From the NCBI GenBank assembly GCA_964345555.1, contig CAYFRD010000013.1, positions 1-40,211 of the forward strand: a stretch of 40,211 bases of DNA. The letters are read 5' to 3'. Made by a program: the position numbers and the translations under genes. Position 1 is the stretch's first letter. Every line of letters begins with the position of its first letter. The notes under the pieces were generated by a model that worked only from the letters and a program-made list of their open reading frames with translations, did no database searches and had not been told where the DNA came from. Below, piece by piece: positions 7,629-15,473 of the stretch. Origin of the DNA: Peptoniphilus_E sp964345555 (GTDB lineage: Bacteria > Bacillota > Clostridia > Tissierellales > Peptoniphilaceae).

Positions 7629-8147
7629 TTGAATAACAAACCGTCTTTATTAAATCTGCTTGGTGCCATTTTAACAATATTAATAGGAATCCTGTGGACA
7701 TATGTATCTTACATCAAGACCGTCCATTTTAGAGAATCGGGAAATATAATCATGGGTTATATATTCCCCATACTGGGATTTATTTTTGTATTGATGGGAA
7801 TTTTTATTCTGAATTCCTTTATAAAATCCTATAAAATCTACAAATCAAATAAAAAACAAATTTCCGAAGACTATTTCAAAGATCAATTTATACACATAGA
7901 CAGAAGAGACAGTTCAAATCTAGACAGGATTCGCAGGCAAAAACTGGACAAGAATTACGAGGATATGAACAGGAATCTGTCCTATTTCAAAAAGAAATTC
8001 GACAATTTAATCGCTCCCGCCGATGATATGGAAAACACGGGAAATTTCTCGGATAAAGGCACACTCTTTAAATATTGTCCCTTCTGCGGCGAAACACTGG
8101 AAGAAAACTATAAGTACTGCCCGGAGTGCGGCAAAAAACTGCAATAA
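7629..8147 (+). CDS. Two-helix membrane protein with C-terminal zinc ribbon
   Basis: The product has 172 residues from the TTG at 7629, chosen because AAGAGGTGA sits 5 bases upstream. The in-frame ATG at 7590 has no site. Two membrane helices near residues 7-30 and 43-65 are followed by a charged, probably cytoplasmic region. A double-CxxC zinc ribbon (CPFCGETLEENYKYCPECGK) ends the protein. Zinc-ribbon tails of this type are common in Firmicute membrane proteins of unknown role, and I assign no function. The gene stands alone between divergent ttcA and a shared terminator. Confidence 0.8.
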   Translation: MNNKPSLLNLLGAILTILIGILWTYVSYIKTVHFRESGNIIMGYIFPILGFIFVLMGIFILNSFIKSYKIYKSNKKQISEDYFKDQFIHIDRRDSSNLDRIRRQKLDKNYEDMNRNLSYFKKKFDNLIAPADDMENTGNFSDKGTLFKYCPFCGETLEENYKYCPECGKKLQ

Positions 8148-8166
8148 TAACTCAATAATTTCTAAC

Positions 8167-8210
8167 AAAAAGGGCATAACCGCAAAATCCCACGGTCACG
8201 CCCTTTTTAT
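8167..8210. terminator. Bidirectional terminator between convergent genes
   Basis: AAAAAGGGC and GCCCTTTTT, with inner ACCG/CGGT, form a stem between the stop at 8147 (plus) and the stop at 8212 (minus). T-rich sequence flanks it on both strands. Confidence 0.8.
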
Positions 8211-8211
8211 T

Positions 8212-9993
8212 TTAATCTTTTTTTATCTTTAAATTGGATACATAATATTCAAAATTTTTAAATTCCTTTATCGCCCTTTTATATTTTTCTGAAGGATTTT
8301 GTGTGTATTCTCCCTTAACTCTGAAAAAAGTTTCTTTCATTATGCTTATGTCCTTGGAAAAATCCTCCAAGTACTGATTGTATTCAGGTCCTTCGTATCC
8401 CATGTACTTAAAGATATCGCTCATCAAAAATATCGGTTCAAGATCTCTGCCTTCTCCGACAAAATCTCTGCCCAATACCTCTTTGCACCTGTCATTTGCC
8501 CAAATGATATAGGGTGTCTCGTATAGGTTGTAAATACCCTCCAGTTGTGAAGTACTGTCATTTAACCCGAACATCTTGCTGATGGAATTATTGCTTCCCA
8601 TAGACGGACTGTGATCTCCAAAGGCGACAAACAGTGTAGGTTCATCACTTGCACGAAGATTATCTATCAATATTTTAAGAGAATTGGAAGATTCCGATAT
8701 TCCGTTTAAATAGTTGTTGAAATATTTATAATTATCAATGTCGTAACCATCCTGCCAAATTATGTAAGGTTCTTCGTAGAGCAGTTTATCCGTTGGGTAG
8801 GGCCCATGGTTTTGAAAAGTTACGGCAAACATAAATTTCGGATTTTTAGACGCATTGAACTTATCATTCATAAAGTAATAGAGCAAATTATCCATGGGCG
8901 GATACTCATACAAATCCTTAAAAGTCTTGTCAAACTCGTAAAACTCATCAAATCCCATATTTGGATAAACATTGTTTCTATTGTAAAAACTGCCTGTGTA
9001 GGGATGAAAGGCAACGGTTTTATATCCATTTTCCTTGAAGTATCTCGGATAACACTTAGTCGTTCTATTAAAAAGCGGGGTGTGCTTGTAGCCCGACATT
9101 ACATGAGTCTCCGTCAAGAAAGTACCGCCTCCGAAGCTGTTAACCAAAAGACTTCCGCTTATGGACTCTTTTTGCAGTTGGTAAAAATACTCGTAGGGAT
9201 TTGAGGAGAATTGCATTTTTTCATTTTGCAATTTATAAAAATCCTTGAAGGATTCAAGCATCACCACGACTAAATTTACCCTTTTTTCTTCGGGTATTTC
9301 TTCAGGCTTGTATTTTCCGTAAAGTTCTTGGGCCTCGCGTTTGTTGAAATGCTCGTACTTATAGGGCATGGAGTTCTTAACCGAATAGGTAAAGGGATAT
9401 ATAAACCCCTTTGATTGAAAGCATTCAACTTCCACCCAAGGTGACAGACCGGACTTGGCACCTAATCTCTTGTAATTTGCCGAGTCAAATACGAAATCTT
9501 TTAGAAAAAATGTAAGAACCAAGGCGGATAAAATCACATTTGAAATTCTGCGGTCGTATTCGAAATTAAATTTTTTGAGCATTGCAAAAATCACAAAACT
9601 TGTAACTATTGACCCGATGAAAATATATCCGTTTGTAGAATTGAAATTCAAATCGTATTTTTGAGACATGTTAAATGCCTCCATCACGATCTTGAAATCC
9701 CTCGCCATAAAGGGCTCCTGTCTATAGAATATCTTTACATAATTGACGAAAGCTCCTAAATTCGCAAGCACCGACACAATTAAAAAAGACCACCTAAGGG
9801 ATTTCAAAACATAAGTAAGTATCCACAGGACAAAAAACACTAACGCAAAATTATATGCGAATATCTCCCACTCGCTGAAGATATTGGACAATACCCCGTC
9901 TTTATATCCATAGACACCTATGAATATGGTGCTTGTAGCCACTAAGACTGCCAGCAGTGCGACTGAAGCCAATATCTTTAATTGCCCCTTCAT
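8212..9993 (-). CDS. LtaS-like sulfatase-fold phosphoglycerol transferase
   Basis: The product has 593 residues. About five membrane helices occupy residues 8-165, followed by an extracellular alkaline-phosphatase/sulfatase-fold domain from about 238. Putative metal and catalytic residues are Glu247 (VVVMLESF), Thr291 in GGGTFLTE as the nucleophile, and the Asp-His of FGDHSP. LtaS enzymes move glycerol phosphate from phosphatidylglycerol onto lipoteichoic acid or other wall polymers. The domain departs from classical LtaS, for example at the threonine loop, so the acceptor polymer is uncertain. The start ATG overlaps the stop of the M50 protease gene, so the two are translationally coupled. 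Confidence 0.82.
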   Translation of the reverse strand: MKGQLKILASVALLAVLVATSTIFIGVYGYKDGVLSNIFSEWEIFAYNFALVFFVLWILTYVLKSLRWSFLIVSVLANLGAFVNYVKIFYRQEPFMARDFKIVMEAFNMSQKYDLNFNSTNGYIFIGSIVTSFVIFAMLKKFNFEYDRRISNVILSALVLTFFLKDFVFDSANYKRLGAKSGLSPWVEVECFQSKGFIYPFTYSVKNSMPYKYEHFNKREAQELYGKYKPEEIPEEKRVNLVVVMLESFKDFYKLQNEKMQFSSNPYEYFYQLQKESISGSLLVNSFGGGTFLTETHVMSGYKHTPLFNRTTKCYPRYFKENGYKTVAFHPYTGSFYNRNNVYPNMGFDEFYEFDKTFKDLYEYPPMDNLLYYFMNDKFNASKNPKFMFAVTFQNHGPYPTDKLLYEEPYIIWQDGYDIDNYKYFNNYLNGISESSNSLKILIDNLRASDEPTLFVAFGDHSPSMGSNNSISKMFGLNDSTSQLEGIYNLYETPYIIWANDRCKEVLGRDFVGEGRDLEPIFLMSDIFKYMGYEGPEYNQYLEDFSKDISIMKETFFRVKGEYTQNPSEKYKRAIKEFKNFEYYVSNLKIKKD

Positions 9994-11111
9994 TGCAATT
10001 CTCCTGACGATTGCACATTGTCCACAAGTTGCAATTTTTTCTCAACTTCATCAACTTGAGCCTTGAATATATAATTTCTCTTATAGCTATTGAATTGTTC
10101 CCTTATTTCATCTGCACGACTCTCATCTTTATCCACAAGCTTGGCAATTGCATACCTGCTGTAAAATCCGTTTATCATCTTGCTCAAGACTTTAGTCAAA
10201 TTATTTCTGAAATTAAAAGTATAATACTTCTCAAAATCTTCATCATTTTTCAACGTTAAAAGGTATATCATCTCATTTACAGTGGCAAGCCTTTGAATTT
10301 CGCCCGACAAAAAACTTTTATCCAAAGCTTTTTTATATGCCGATTCAGCCTTTTTTAAATCTCCAATCTCAGCATAATAATCGCCCTTTAAAATATCCAT
10401 CTCGGCAAACTCAGCCCTTGTATTGAGCAGGTATTTAATTTCATCATCGTCAAAATCCTTTAAACTCTTTGAGATCACATAGAACTTGCTTGCCTTAAGC
10501 GTATACTTGGTGAAAATCCTGTATTCCTTGTATTTATCCATCAACTTCACATTCATTGCATCATTTACAATCTGATCCGACAAAGGAATTCCGTTAGTAA
10601 GGGAAAATAAAATTCCCAAAGCCGTCATAAAAAATAAAAACATTTTAAGTAACAAACTCTCAACCAATAGTAAAATCAGAAAGCACCCCAATGCCACAAG
10701 GATATTGGCAATAACTCCCCCATACATATAGAGCTTGTACTTGTACTCTTCATAAGCCTTTCCCCCGGGACATAGAAGAGCCTGTCCTCCCGTCCCCGGA
10801 ATGTGGAACTTCCCGAACCTAAAGCCCTCGTCCGTTTTTACAAGAGCAATGGAACCCACTCTGAACATCACAAAATCATAACCGCTAAGAAGTGCTATGA
10901 CCAAGTGCCCTAATTCATGAAAAATCACCTGCAGAATAAGCGACAGGGCAAATAAAACCAACCCCGTTAAGCTCAATCCGATTATTCCAAGTTTTTCTCT
11001 CAATACAGGATATTCAGGAGACGTGTTCAGCAAGTACATATAAAAATACCCTATGCCGAAAAATATCAGCATAAAATAAAAAAGCGTCAATATTTTCTTT
11101 AATCTGTTCAT
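9990..11111 (-). CDS. M50-type intramembrane metalloprotease-like protein with TPR-like tail
   Basis: The product has 373 residues. The zinc motif HELGH (65-69) lies in a membrane helix. A second polar membrane segment, TNGIPLSDQ, has Asp179 where M50 enzymes carry the third ligand. There is no PDZ domain. Residues about 215-335 are helical and contain a TPR-like repeat (DYYAEIGDLKKAESAYKKAL). Site-2 proteases cut membrane-embedded regulators, but this architecture resembles the less studied M50 group found beside transport or envelope genes. Substrate is unknown. It is the first gene of an operon with the LtaS-like gene (ATGA overlap). A good promoter lies at 11128-11156. Confidence 0.78.
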   Translation of the reverse strand: MNRLKKILTLFYFMLIFFGIGYFYMYLLNTSPEYPVLREKLGIIGLSLTGLVLFALSLILQVIFHELGHLVIALLSGYDFVMFRVGSIALVKTDEGFRFGKFHIPGTGGQALLCPGGKAYEEYKYKLYMYGGVIANILVALGCFLILLLVESLLLKMFLFFMTALGILFSLTNGIPLSDQIVNDAMNVKLMDKYKEYRIFTKYTLKASKFYVISKSLKDFDDDEIKYLLNTRAEFAEMDILKGDYYAEIGDLKKAESAYKKALDKSFLSGEIQRLATVNEMIYLLTLKNDEDFEKYYTFNFRNNLTKVLSKMINGFYSRYAIAKLVDKDESRADEIREQFNSYKRNYIFKAQVDEVEKKLQLVDNVQSSGELQ

Positions 11112-11127
11112 TTAAACCTCCATAGAC

Positions 11128-11156
11128 AGTATATTATTTTTTACAAAATAGTTCAA
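11128..11156 (-). promoter_or_regulatory. Promoter of the M50-LtaS-like operon
   Basis: On the minus strand TTGAAC (11151-11156), a 17-base spacer and TATACT (11128-11133) lie just before the ribosome binding site GGAGG. Confidence 0.6.
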
Positions 11157-11213
11157 TTGATATATATAATAAATACACTTGTATAAGAAAAGGAATTTAA
11201 ATCAATAAATCAA

Positions 11214-11242
11214 TTGCACAATTTTTTGCGATATTATATTAT
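11214..11242 (+). promoter_or_regulatory. Promoter of the secreted stalk-domain protein
   Basis: TTGCAC (11214-11219), a 17-base spacer and TATTAT (11237-11242) are divergent from the M50 promoter. Confidence 0.6.
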
Positions 11243-11276
11243 GTTTTTAAATAGATTTTAATTTAAGGAGGAGTAT

Positions 11277-12203
11277 ATGAAAAAATTATTATTGTTGACT
11301 ATGCTTTTTATTTGTATGTTGTCCACAGCGGTTTTTGCACAAACAGAGGCTGTTCCGTCGATACAAAAGGTTATTTTTGACGAAGCGGAAGTGGATATCA
11401 AAGGATATAATATCGACGGAAACAACTACTACAGACTTAGGGATTTAGCTGCTATATTGACGGGCTCCGATGTAAATTTCAATGTAGAATACGACGAAAC
11501 TTACAATTACATTGAGATGACCAGACAGAGCAAGTACGCTAAACAACCTGAGGATTTGAAATTTTCAGATCAAAAAATAAACAGCATTGCAGAGTCTTAC
11601 CAAAGGACCTTTGTCGATGGTGATAAGGTTATTTTCAGCGGTTACCTGATCAACGACAACAATTATTACAAATTGAGAGATTTAAGCAAAGTCATTGGTT
11701 TCCCCGTGAGCTTCGATGAAGATACCAATTCAGTAATTATAAAGAATGAACAACTTAACCCCGTTGATTTAATCGACAGAGAGGACACTTCCCTCATAAG
11801 TGTAGCTGCAGATACCGTTAAAAATCACAGGATTATGGATGCCAACGGACTAAAGGAAATTTCGCTAAAGGATTATCTGCAAAATATGAAATCTGTCGTA
11901 ATGCTTACTCAAGACCAAAAACAGCTTTCAATGGTAGATTCAAGATATAATTCAAAGAAAAATAAAATCGAACTTATCCCGGAAATTAAATTCAGAGCTA
12001 AGATGTCCATGAGTCCGGTAATCAAAATAGAACAGGGTGATAAGTTTGAAATAATCTCTATTGATTCTGATAAGATAGATTTTAACGAATTCGGCAAGTA
12101 TATTGACAATTCCAAGGATTTCAAGACGACTCTCGGCTTCTATGTAAGCGAAAAGGCCGATGAAAACTTCAGAGGTCTAAGCGTAATTGAATTTAAGTAC
12201 TGA
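11277..12203 (+). CDS. Secreted protein with two copper-amine-oxidase-N-like stalk domains
   Basis: The product has 308 residues. A signal peptide (MKKLLLLTMLFICMLSTAVF, cleaved near AQT) is followed by two copies of a 'stalk' domain at about 28-85 and 105-150. Each has the typical NNYYRLRDLA or NNYYKLRDLS motif seen in clostridial secreted proteins. The C-terminal half (about 160-308) has no family I recognise. The stalk domain is thought to position proteins at the surface, and no enzymatic residues are evident. The ribosome binding site AAGGAGG is 6-7 bases before the ATG. It stands alone with its own promoter. Confidence 0.82.
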   Translation: MKKLLLLTMLFICMLSTAVFAQTEAVPSIQKVIFDEAEVDIKGYNIDGNNYYRLRDLAAILTGSDVNFNVEYDETYNYIEMTRQSKYAKQPEDLKFSDQKINSIAESYQRTFVDGDKVIFSGYLINDNNYYKLRDLSKVIGFPVSFDEDTNSVIIKNEQLNPVDLIDREDTSLISVAADTVKNHRIMDANGLKEISLKDYLQNMKSVVMLTQDQKQLSMVDSRYNSKKNKIELIPEIKFRAKMSMSPVIKIEQGDKFEIISIDSDKIDFNEFGKYIDNSKDFKTTLGFYVSEKADENFRGLSVIEFKY

Positions 12204-12222
12204 CTCAATTGATTAAAAATAA

Positions 12223-12251
12223 TTGAATTTATTCATTATTATTGGTATTAT
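12223..12251 (+). promoter_or_regulatory. Promoter of the DUF1858 gene
   Basis: TTGAAT (12223-12228), a 17-base spacer and TATTAT (12246-12251) lie 29 bases before the ATG, with AGGAGG between. Confidence 0.55.
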
Positions 12252-12279
12252 TGGGTAATAAATTCATAGGAGGTAGAGC

Positions 12280-12492
12280 ATGAAGATAACTAAAGATACT
12301 GTAATTGGCGAAATCCTCGTAAAAAGCCCCGAGAGAATCGGCACTTTGATGAGTTTCGGTCTGGGTTGTGTGATGTGCCCCGCATCTCAAGTGGAAACTC
12401 TTGAAGAAGCGAGCATGGTTCACGGAATAGATGTAGAAACTTTGGTGATGGCTTTAAACAAAGAGGAAGAAGCTGCCGAATCAGCTGAATAA
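12280..12492 (+). CDS. DUF1858 redox-disulfide domain protein
   Basis: The product has 70 residues and consists almost wholly of the DUF1858 / hybrid-cluster-protein-associated redox disulfide domain. The start TKDTVIGEILVKSPE and the CxxC pair Cys30-Val-Met-Cys33-Pro are characteristic. The family occurs in anaerobes, often near hybrid cluster protein or ferredoxin genes, and is thought to handle thiol-disulfide or nitrosative chemistry; its precise reaction is unproven. An acidic tail ends the protein. Here an intrinsic terminator and then an EFR1-type ferredoxin gene follow. Confidence 0.88.
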   Translation: MKITKDTVIGEILVKSPERIGTLMSFGLGCVMCPASQVETLEEASMVHGIDVETLVMALNKEEEAAESAE

Positions 12493-12506
12493 TTATTGAA
12501 TTCAAT

Positions 12507-12533
12507 CGCTCCTGAAATGGAGCGGTTTTTCTT
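12507..12533 (+). terminator. Terminator after the DUF1858 gene
   Basis: CGCTCC (12507-12512) and GGAGCG (12519-12524) are followed by GTTTTTCTTT. Confidence 0.8.
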
Positions 12534-12561
12534 TATGGCTATTTAAAAGGTTGGTGAAAAT

Positions 12562-13305
12562 ATGAAAACATACAGCGTTTATTTCAGTCCGCGCGGAAAT
12601 ACGAAAAAAATCTGCAATTTCTTAGCAAAGTGCTTTTCTGAATTTGTGGAAGTGCCCATAGATAAATCTCCTCTTCCGGATTTGAGTGAAGATGACCTTG
12701 TGATCATTGCAATGCCTGTGTTCTTTGGCAGAATTCCAAAGTATGCATGCAGAATACTGGAAAATTTCAAAGGCAACGGTGCGAACCTTGTAATCCTCGC
12801 AGTCTTTGGAAACAGAGCCTATGATGATGCACTGATGGAAATGAAATTACTTCTCTCTGCAAAAGGCTTCAAGCTCTTGGGAGCAGGTGCCTTTGTGGCT
12901 CGCCATTCTATAATGAGAAGTGTGGCAATGGACAGACCTGATGAAATTGATTTTAAGGAATTGGAACTTTTTGCCCATAAATTAAAGGAGAAACTTACGA
13001 CTTCCTCCCATGATGATTTTGAGGTTCCGGGAAATATCCAACTGAAACCCATAAAGGAAAATAAAGTTTTCCCCAAGGGAGATGACAACTGTATAAATTG
13101 CAATATATGCGTGCAGGAATGTCCCGTCGGTGCCATAGTTTCGGAAAATCCAACGGACACGAATGAAAGTCTGTGCATTTCCTGTATGAGATGTGTGGAA
13201 GTCTGTCCTGTTTTCTGCAGGAACATAGGTGCAGCTGAAGAAATCCTGGAGAAAAAACTACACGCATTCGTAAAAACACCGAAGAAAAATGAAATATATT
13301 TATGA
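12562..13305 (+). CDS. EFR1-family flavodoxin-ferredoxin fusion
   Basis: The product has 247 residues. The N-terminal flavodoxin-like domain (about 1-160) begins YSVYFSPRGNTKKICNF, with the FMN phosphate-binding SxxGNT loop. The C-terminal domain carries two 4Fe-4S motifs, CINCNICVQECP and CISCMRCVEVCP, with eight cysteines in all. Such proteins shuttle electrons between low-potential donors and unknown anaerobic acceptors. The ribosome binding site AAGGTTGGTG precedes the ATG. It follows the DUF1858 gene by 69 bases with a terminator between, so expression may be partly independent. A shared terminator separates it from the convergent V-ATPase operon. Confidence 0.88.
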   Translation: MKTYSVYFSPRGNTKKICNFLAKCFSEFVEVPIDKSPLPDLSEDDLVIIAMPVFFGRIPKYACRILENFKGNGANLVILAVFGNRAYDDALMEMKLLLSAKGFKLLGAGAFVARHSIMRSVAMDRPDEIDFKELELFAHKLKEKLTTSSHDDFEVPGNIQLKPIKENKVFPKGDDNCINCNICVQECPVGAIVSENPTDTNESLCISCMRCVEVCPVFCRNIGAAEEILEKKLHAFVKTPKKNEIYL

Positions 13306-13324
13306 TAAATATCTTCACACAAAA

Positions 13325-13354
13325 CCCCTCTGACTTCACATGAAATCAGAGGGG
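13325..13354. terminator. Bidirectional terminator between EFR1 and the V-ATPase operon
   Basis: The perfect 9-bp arms CCCCTCTGA (13325-13333) and TCAGAGGGG (13346-13354) have T-rich sequence after them on both strands. Confidence 0.88.
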
Positions 13355-13368
13355 TAAATTTTTATATA

Positions 13369-14007
13369 CTATTGTTTGGATATCAGATCCTTAACTTTCA
13401 TCAGTCTTGTGATATTCGCTCTTTCATTTTCGTCAAGTTTACCGGAGATGTATCTGATAGTTTCTTCCAAGTCCGGAATGGTCTTGTATTCAAGAGCGTT
13501 TACTCTTCTCCTGGTCTTCTCTATTTCCTCCGCCATGAGTTGGGAGGATTTTTCCACTTCCGCCAGTTTCAAGAGCCTGTCCATAACGGTATTCAACTTG
13601 TCTATGGACTCATCTAAGTCCGATGTGGTCTGCGCGTATCCGTAAGGATATATAGATGCGTTTTCTACTGTGGGCGTGACTTGAAATTCCATCTTTGGAA
13701 TTATTACGCTCATTACATTTTCCTTGGTGATTTTGAGTTCTGTCTTCTGCGTGGGAAAGGATACCGCCATTTCAAGCATTTCCGAATTTGTAAAAGCCGA
13801 TGCCAGCAGAAAATCCTTGAAAAAATCGGAAAGTTCTTCCTCTACTTCTTCTCTGAGTGTCTTGTTCAGTTTTATATTTTCTATGAACCTCCTCATCAAT
13901 TCGTCCTGCTTGTCCTTTAAGAGTTTATGTCCTCTTTTCGACGTAGCAAGTCTTTTCTTCAAAGTTGATAGGTTCATCCTGGTAGGATTGACTTTTAATC
14001 GTGTCAT
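13369..14007 (-). CDS. ntpD: V-type ATPase subunit D (central rotor stalk)
   Basis: The product has 212 residues, typical for subunit D. It forms the long coiled-coil axle that turns inside the A3B3 head. The N-terminus VNPTRMNLSTLKKRLATSK RGH matches the family signature, and both ends are predicted long helices. The start ATG overlaps the stop of the B gene by one base (TAATG). It is the last gene of the nine-gene operon, followed by a terminator at 13325-13354. Confidence 0.95.
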   Translation of the reverse strand: MTRLKVNPTRMNLSTLKKRLATSKRGHKLLKDKQDELMRRFIENIKLNKTLREEVEEELSDFFKDFLLASAFTNSEMLEMAVSFPTQKTELKITKENVMSVIIPKMEFQVTPTVENASIYPYGYAQTTSDLDESIDKLNTVMDRLLKLAEVEKSSQLMAEEIEKTRRRVNALEYKTIPDLEETIRYISGKLDENERANITRLMKVKDLISKQ

Positions 14008-15473
14008 TATAGATCACTTTCACTTTCTGATGTCACTTCTTCCACAGTTTGTTCCGTTTTTACGGGAGTTTCTTCATCAGAGTCCTCATCGGATGTGTCG
14101 GCTCTATCTCCCAAGTATTTATCTATCAAGGCATCGTCTATTCTCTTGAGTTCGGATCTCGGTATTATGGACAAAAGATCCCAACCCAGGTCAAGGGTTT
14201 CTTCGATATCTCTGTTGGTTCTGTATCCTTGGTTTACATATCTCTTTTCAAATTCATCGGCAAATTTAGCAAAGGCTTTGTCCGCCTTTGACAGTGCATT
14301 TTCACCCAGTATTACAGAAAGTTCCTTGGCTTCCTTACCTGATGTATATGCCGCATATATCTGGTTCATGGTATTAGCATGGTCTTCACGTGTCTTGCCT
14401 TCACCTATCCCCTTATCTTTCAGTCTTGACAGTGATGGAATTGCATTGATGGGCGGTTCTATACCCTGTTTATACAATTCTCTTGAAAGGATGATCTGTC
14501 CTTCCGTTATATATCCTGTTAAGTCGGGAATGGGGTGAGTGATGTCATCTTCAGGCATTGTCAAAATGGGAATTTGAGTTATGGAACCCTTTCTTCCCTT
14601 GATACGTCCTGCTCTTTCATAAATTCCCGCCAAGTCCGTATATAGATATCCCGGATATCCACGTCTGCCCGGAACTTCCTTACGTGCTGCAGATATTTCA
14701 CGAAGAGCCTCGGCATAGTTGGTCATGTCCGTCAGGATTACAAGCACATGCATTCCCAATTCAAATGCCAGGTATTCTGCACAGGTCAACGCCATTTTAG
14801 GCGCGGACAGTCTTTCAATTGCTGGATCATCCGCTAAATTCATAAACAAAACCGCTCTGTCTATAGCTCCCGTTTCCTTAAAATTATTTATAAAATATTG
14901 CGCTTCTTCAAAGGTGATTCCCATTGCGGAAAACACAACGGCAAATTTTTCATCAGTGCCGATTACTTTCGCCTGTCTTGCGATTTGTGCAGCTACGTTG
15001 TTGTGAGGAAGTCCCGCTCCAGAAAATATGGGCAGCTTTTGTCCTCTTACCAGTGTATTTAATCCGTCAATGGTTGATATCCCCGTCTGAATGAATTCCG
15101 ACGGATAGTCCCTGCTTGACGGGTTTATTGCTATTCCGTTGATGTCTATTTTTTCATCAGCTACAATTCTCGGACCGTCATCTATGGGGTTTCCCAATCC
15201 GTTAAACACTCTGCCTATCATGTTGGGACTTACTCCCAATTCCAGGGGTCTGCCTATAAACCTGACCTTTGTTCCCTGCAGATTTATGCCGCTGGAACCT
15301 TCGAATATTTGCACCATGGCTTTATCTCTGTCTATTTCTATAACTTTTCCACGTCTTCTCTCTCCGTTTTGAAGTTGAATAAAGACCAGTTCGTCATAGG
15401 TACAGCCCTCCACTCCTTCAACAACCATAAGAGGGCCTACGACTTCTGTTACCGATTTATATTCTTTAAGCAT
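14007..15473 (-). CDS. ntpB: V-type ATPase subunit B (regulatory nucleotide-binding subunit)
   Basis: The product has 488 residues. It starts KEYKSVTEVVGPLMVVEGVE and contains the non-catalytic nucleotide-binding fold, with PIFSGAGLPHNNVAAQIARQ where a Walker A would be in subunit A, as expected for B. The C-terminal 30 or so residues form an acidic, Ser/Glu-rich tail after DKYLGDRAD that goes beyond the usual end of the family. It overlaps the A gene by 8 bases and D by 1. The ribosome binding site AAGGAGAGG lies in the end of the A gene. Confidence 0.96.
   Translation of the reverse strand: MLKEYKSVTEVVGPLMVVEGVEGCTYDELVFIQLQNGERRRGKVIEIDRDKAMVQIFEGSSGINLQGTKVRFIGRPLELGVSPNMIGRVFNGLGNPIDDGPRIVADEKIDINGIAINPSSRDYPSEFIQTGISTIDGLNTLVRGQKLPIFSGAGLPHNNVAAQIARQAKVIGTDEKFAVVFSAMGITFEEAQYFINNFKETGAIDRAVLFMNLADDPAIERLSAPKMALTCAEYLAFELGMHVLVILTDMTNYAEALREISAARKEVPGRRGYPGYLYTDLAGIYERAGRIKGRKGSITQIPILTMPEDDITHPIPDLTGYITEGQIILSRELYKQGIEPPINAIPSLSRLKDKGIGEGKTREDHANTMNQIYAAYTSGKEAKELSVILGENALSKADKAFAKFADEFEKRYVNQGYRTNRDIEETLDLGWDLLSIIPRSELKRIDDALIDKYLGDRADTSDEDSDEETPVKTEQTVEEVTSESESDL

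Noticed and set aside
12819..13322. Minus-strand frame of 167 codons opposite the EFR1 gene
   Set aside because: It is antisense to a clear flavodoxin-ferredoxin gene, Ser/Phe-rich as reverse frames are, and ends in the shared terminator.
14095..14538. Plus-strand frames opposite the V-ATPase genes
   Set aside because: They mirror the codon bias of subunits B and A and resemble no protein family.
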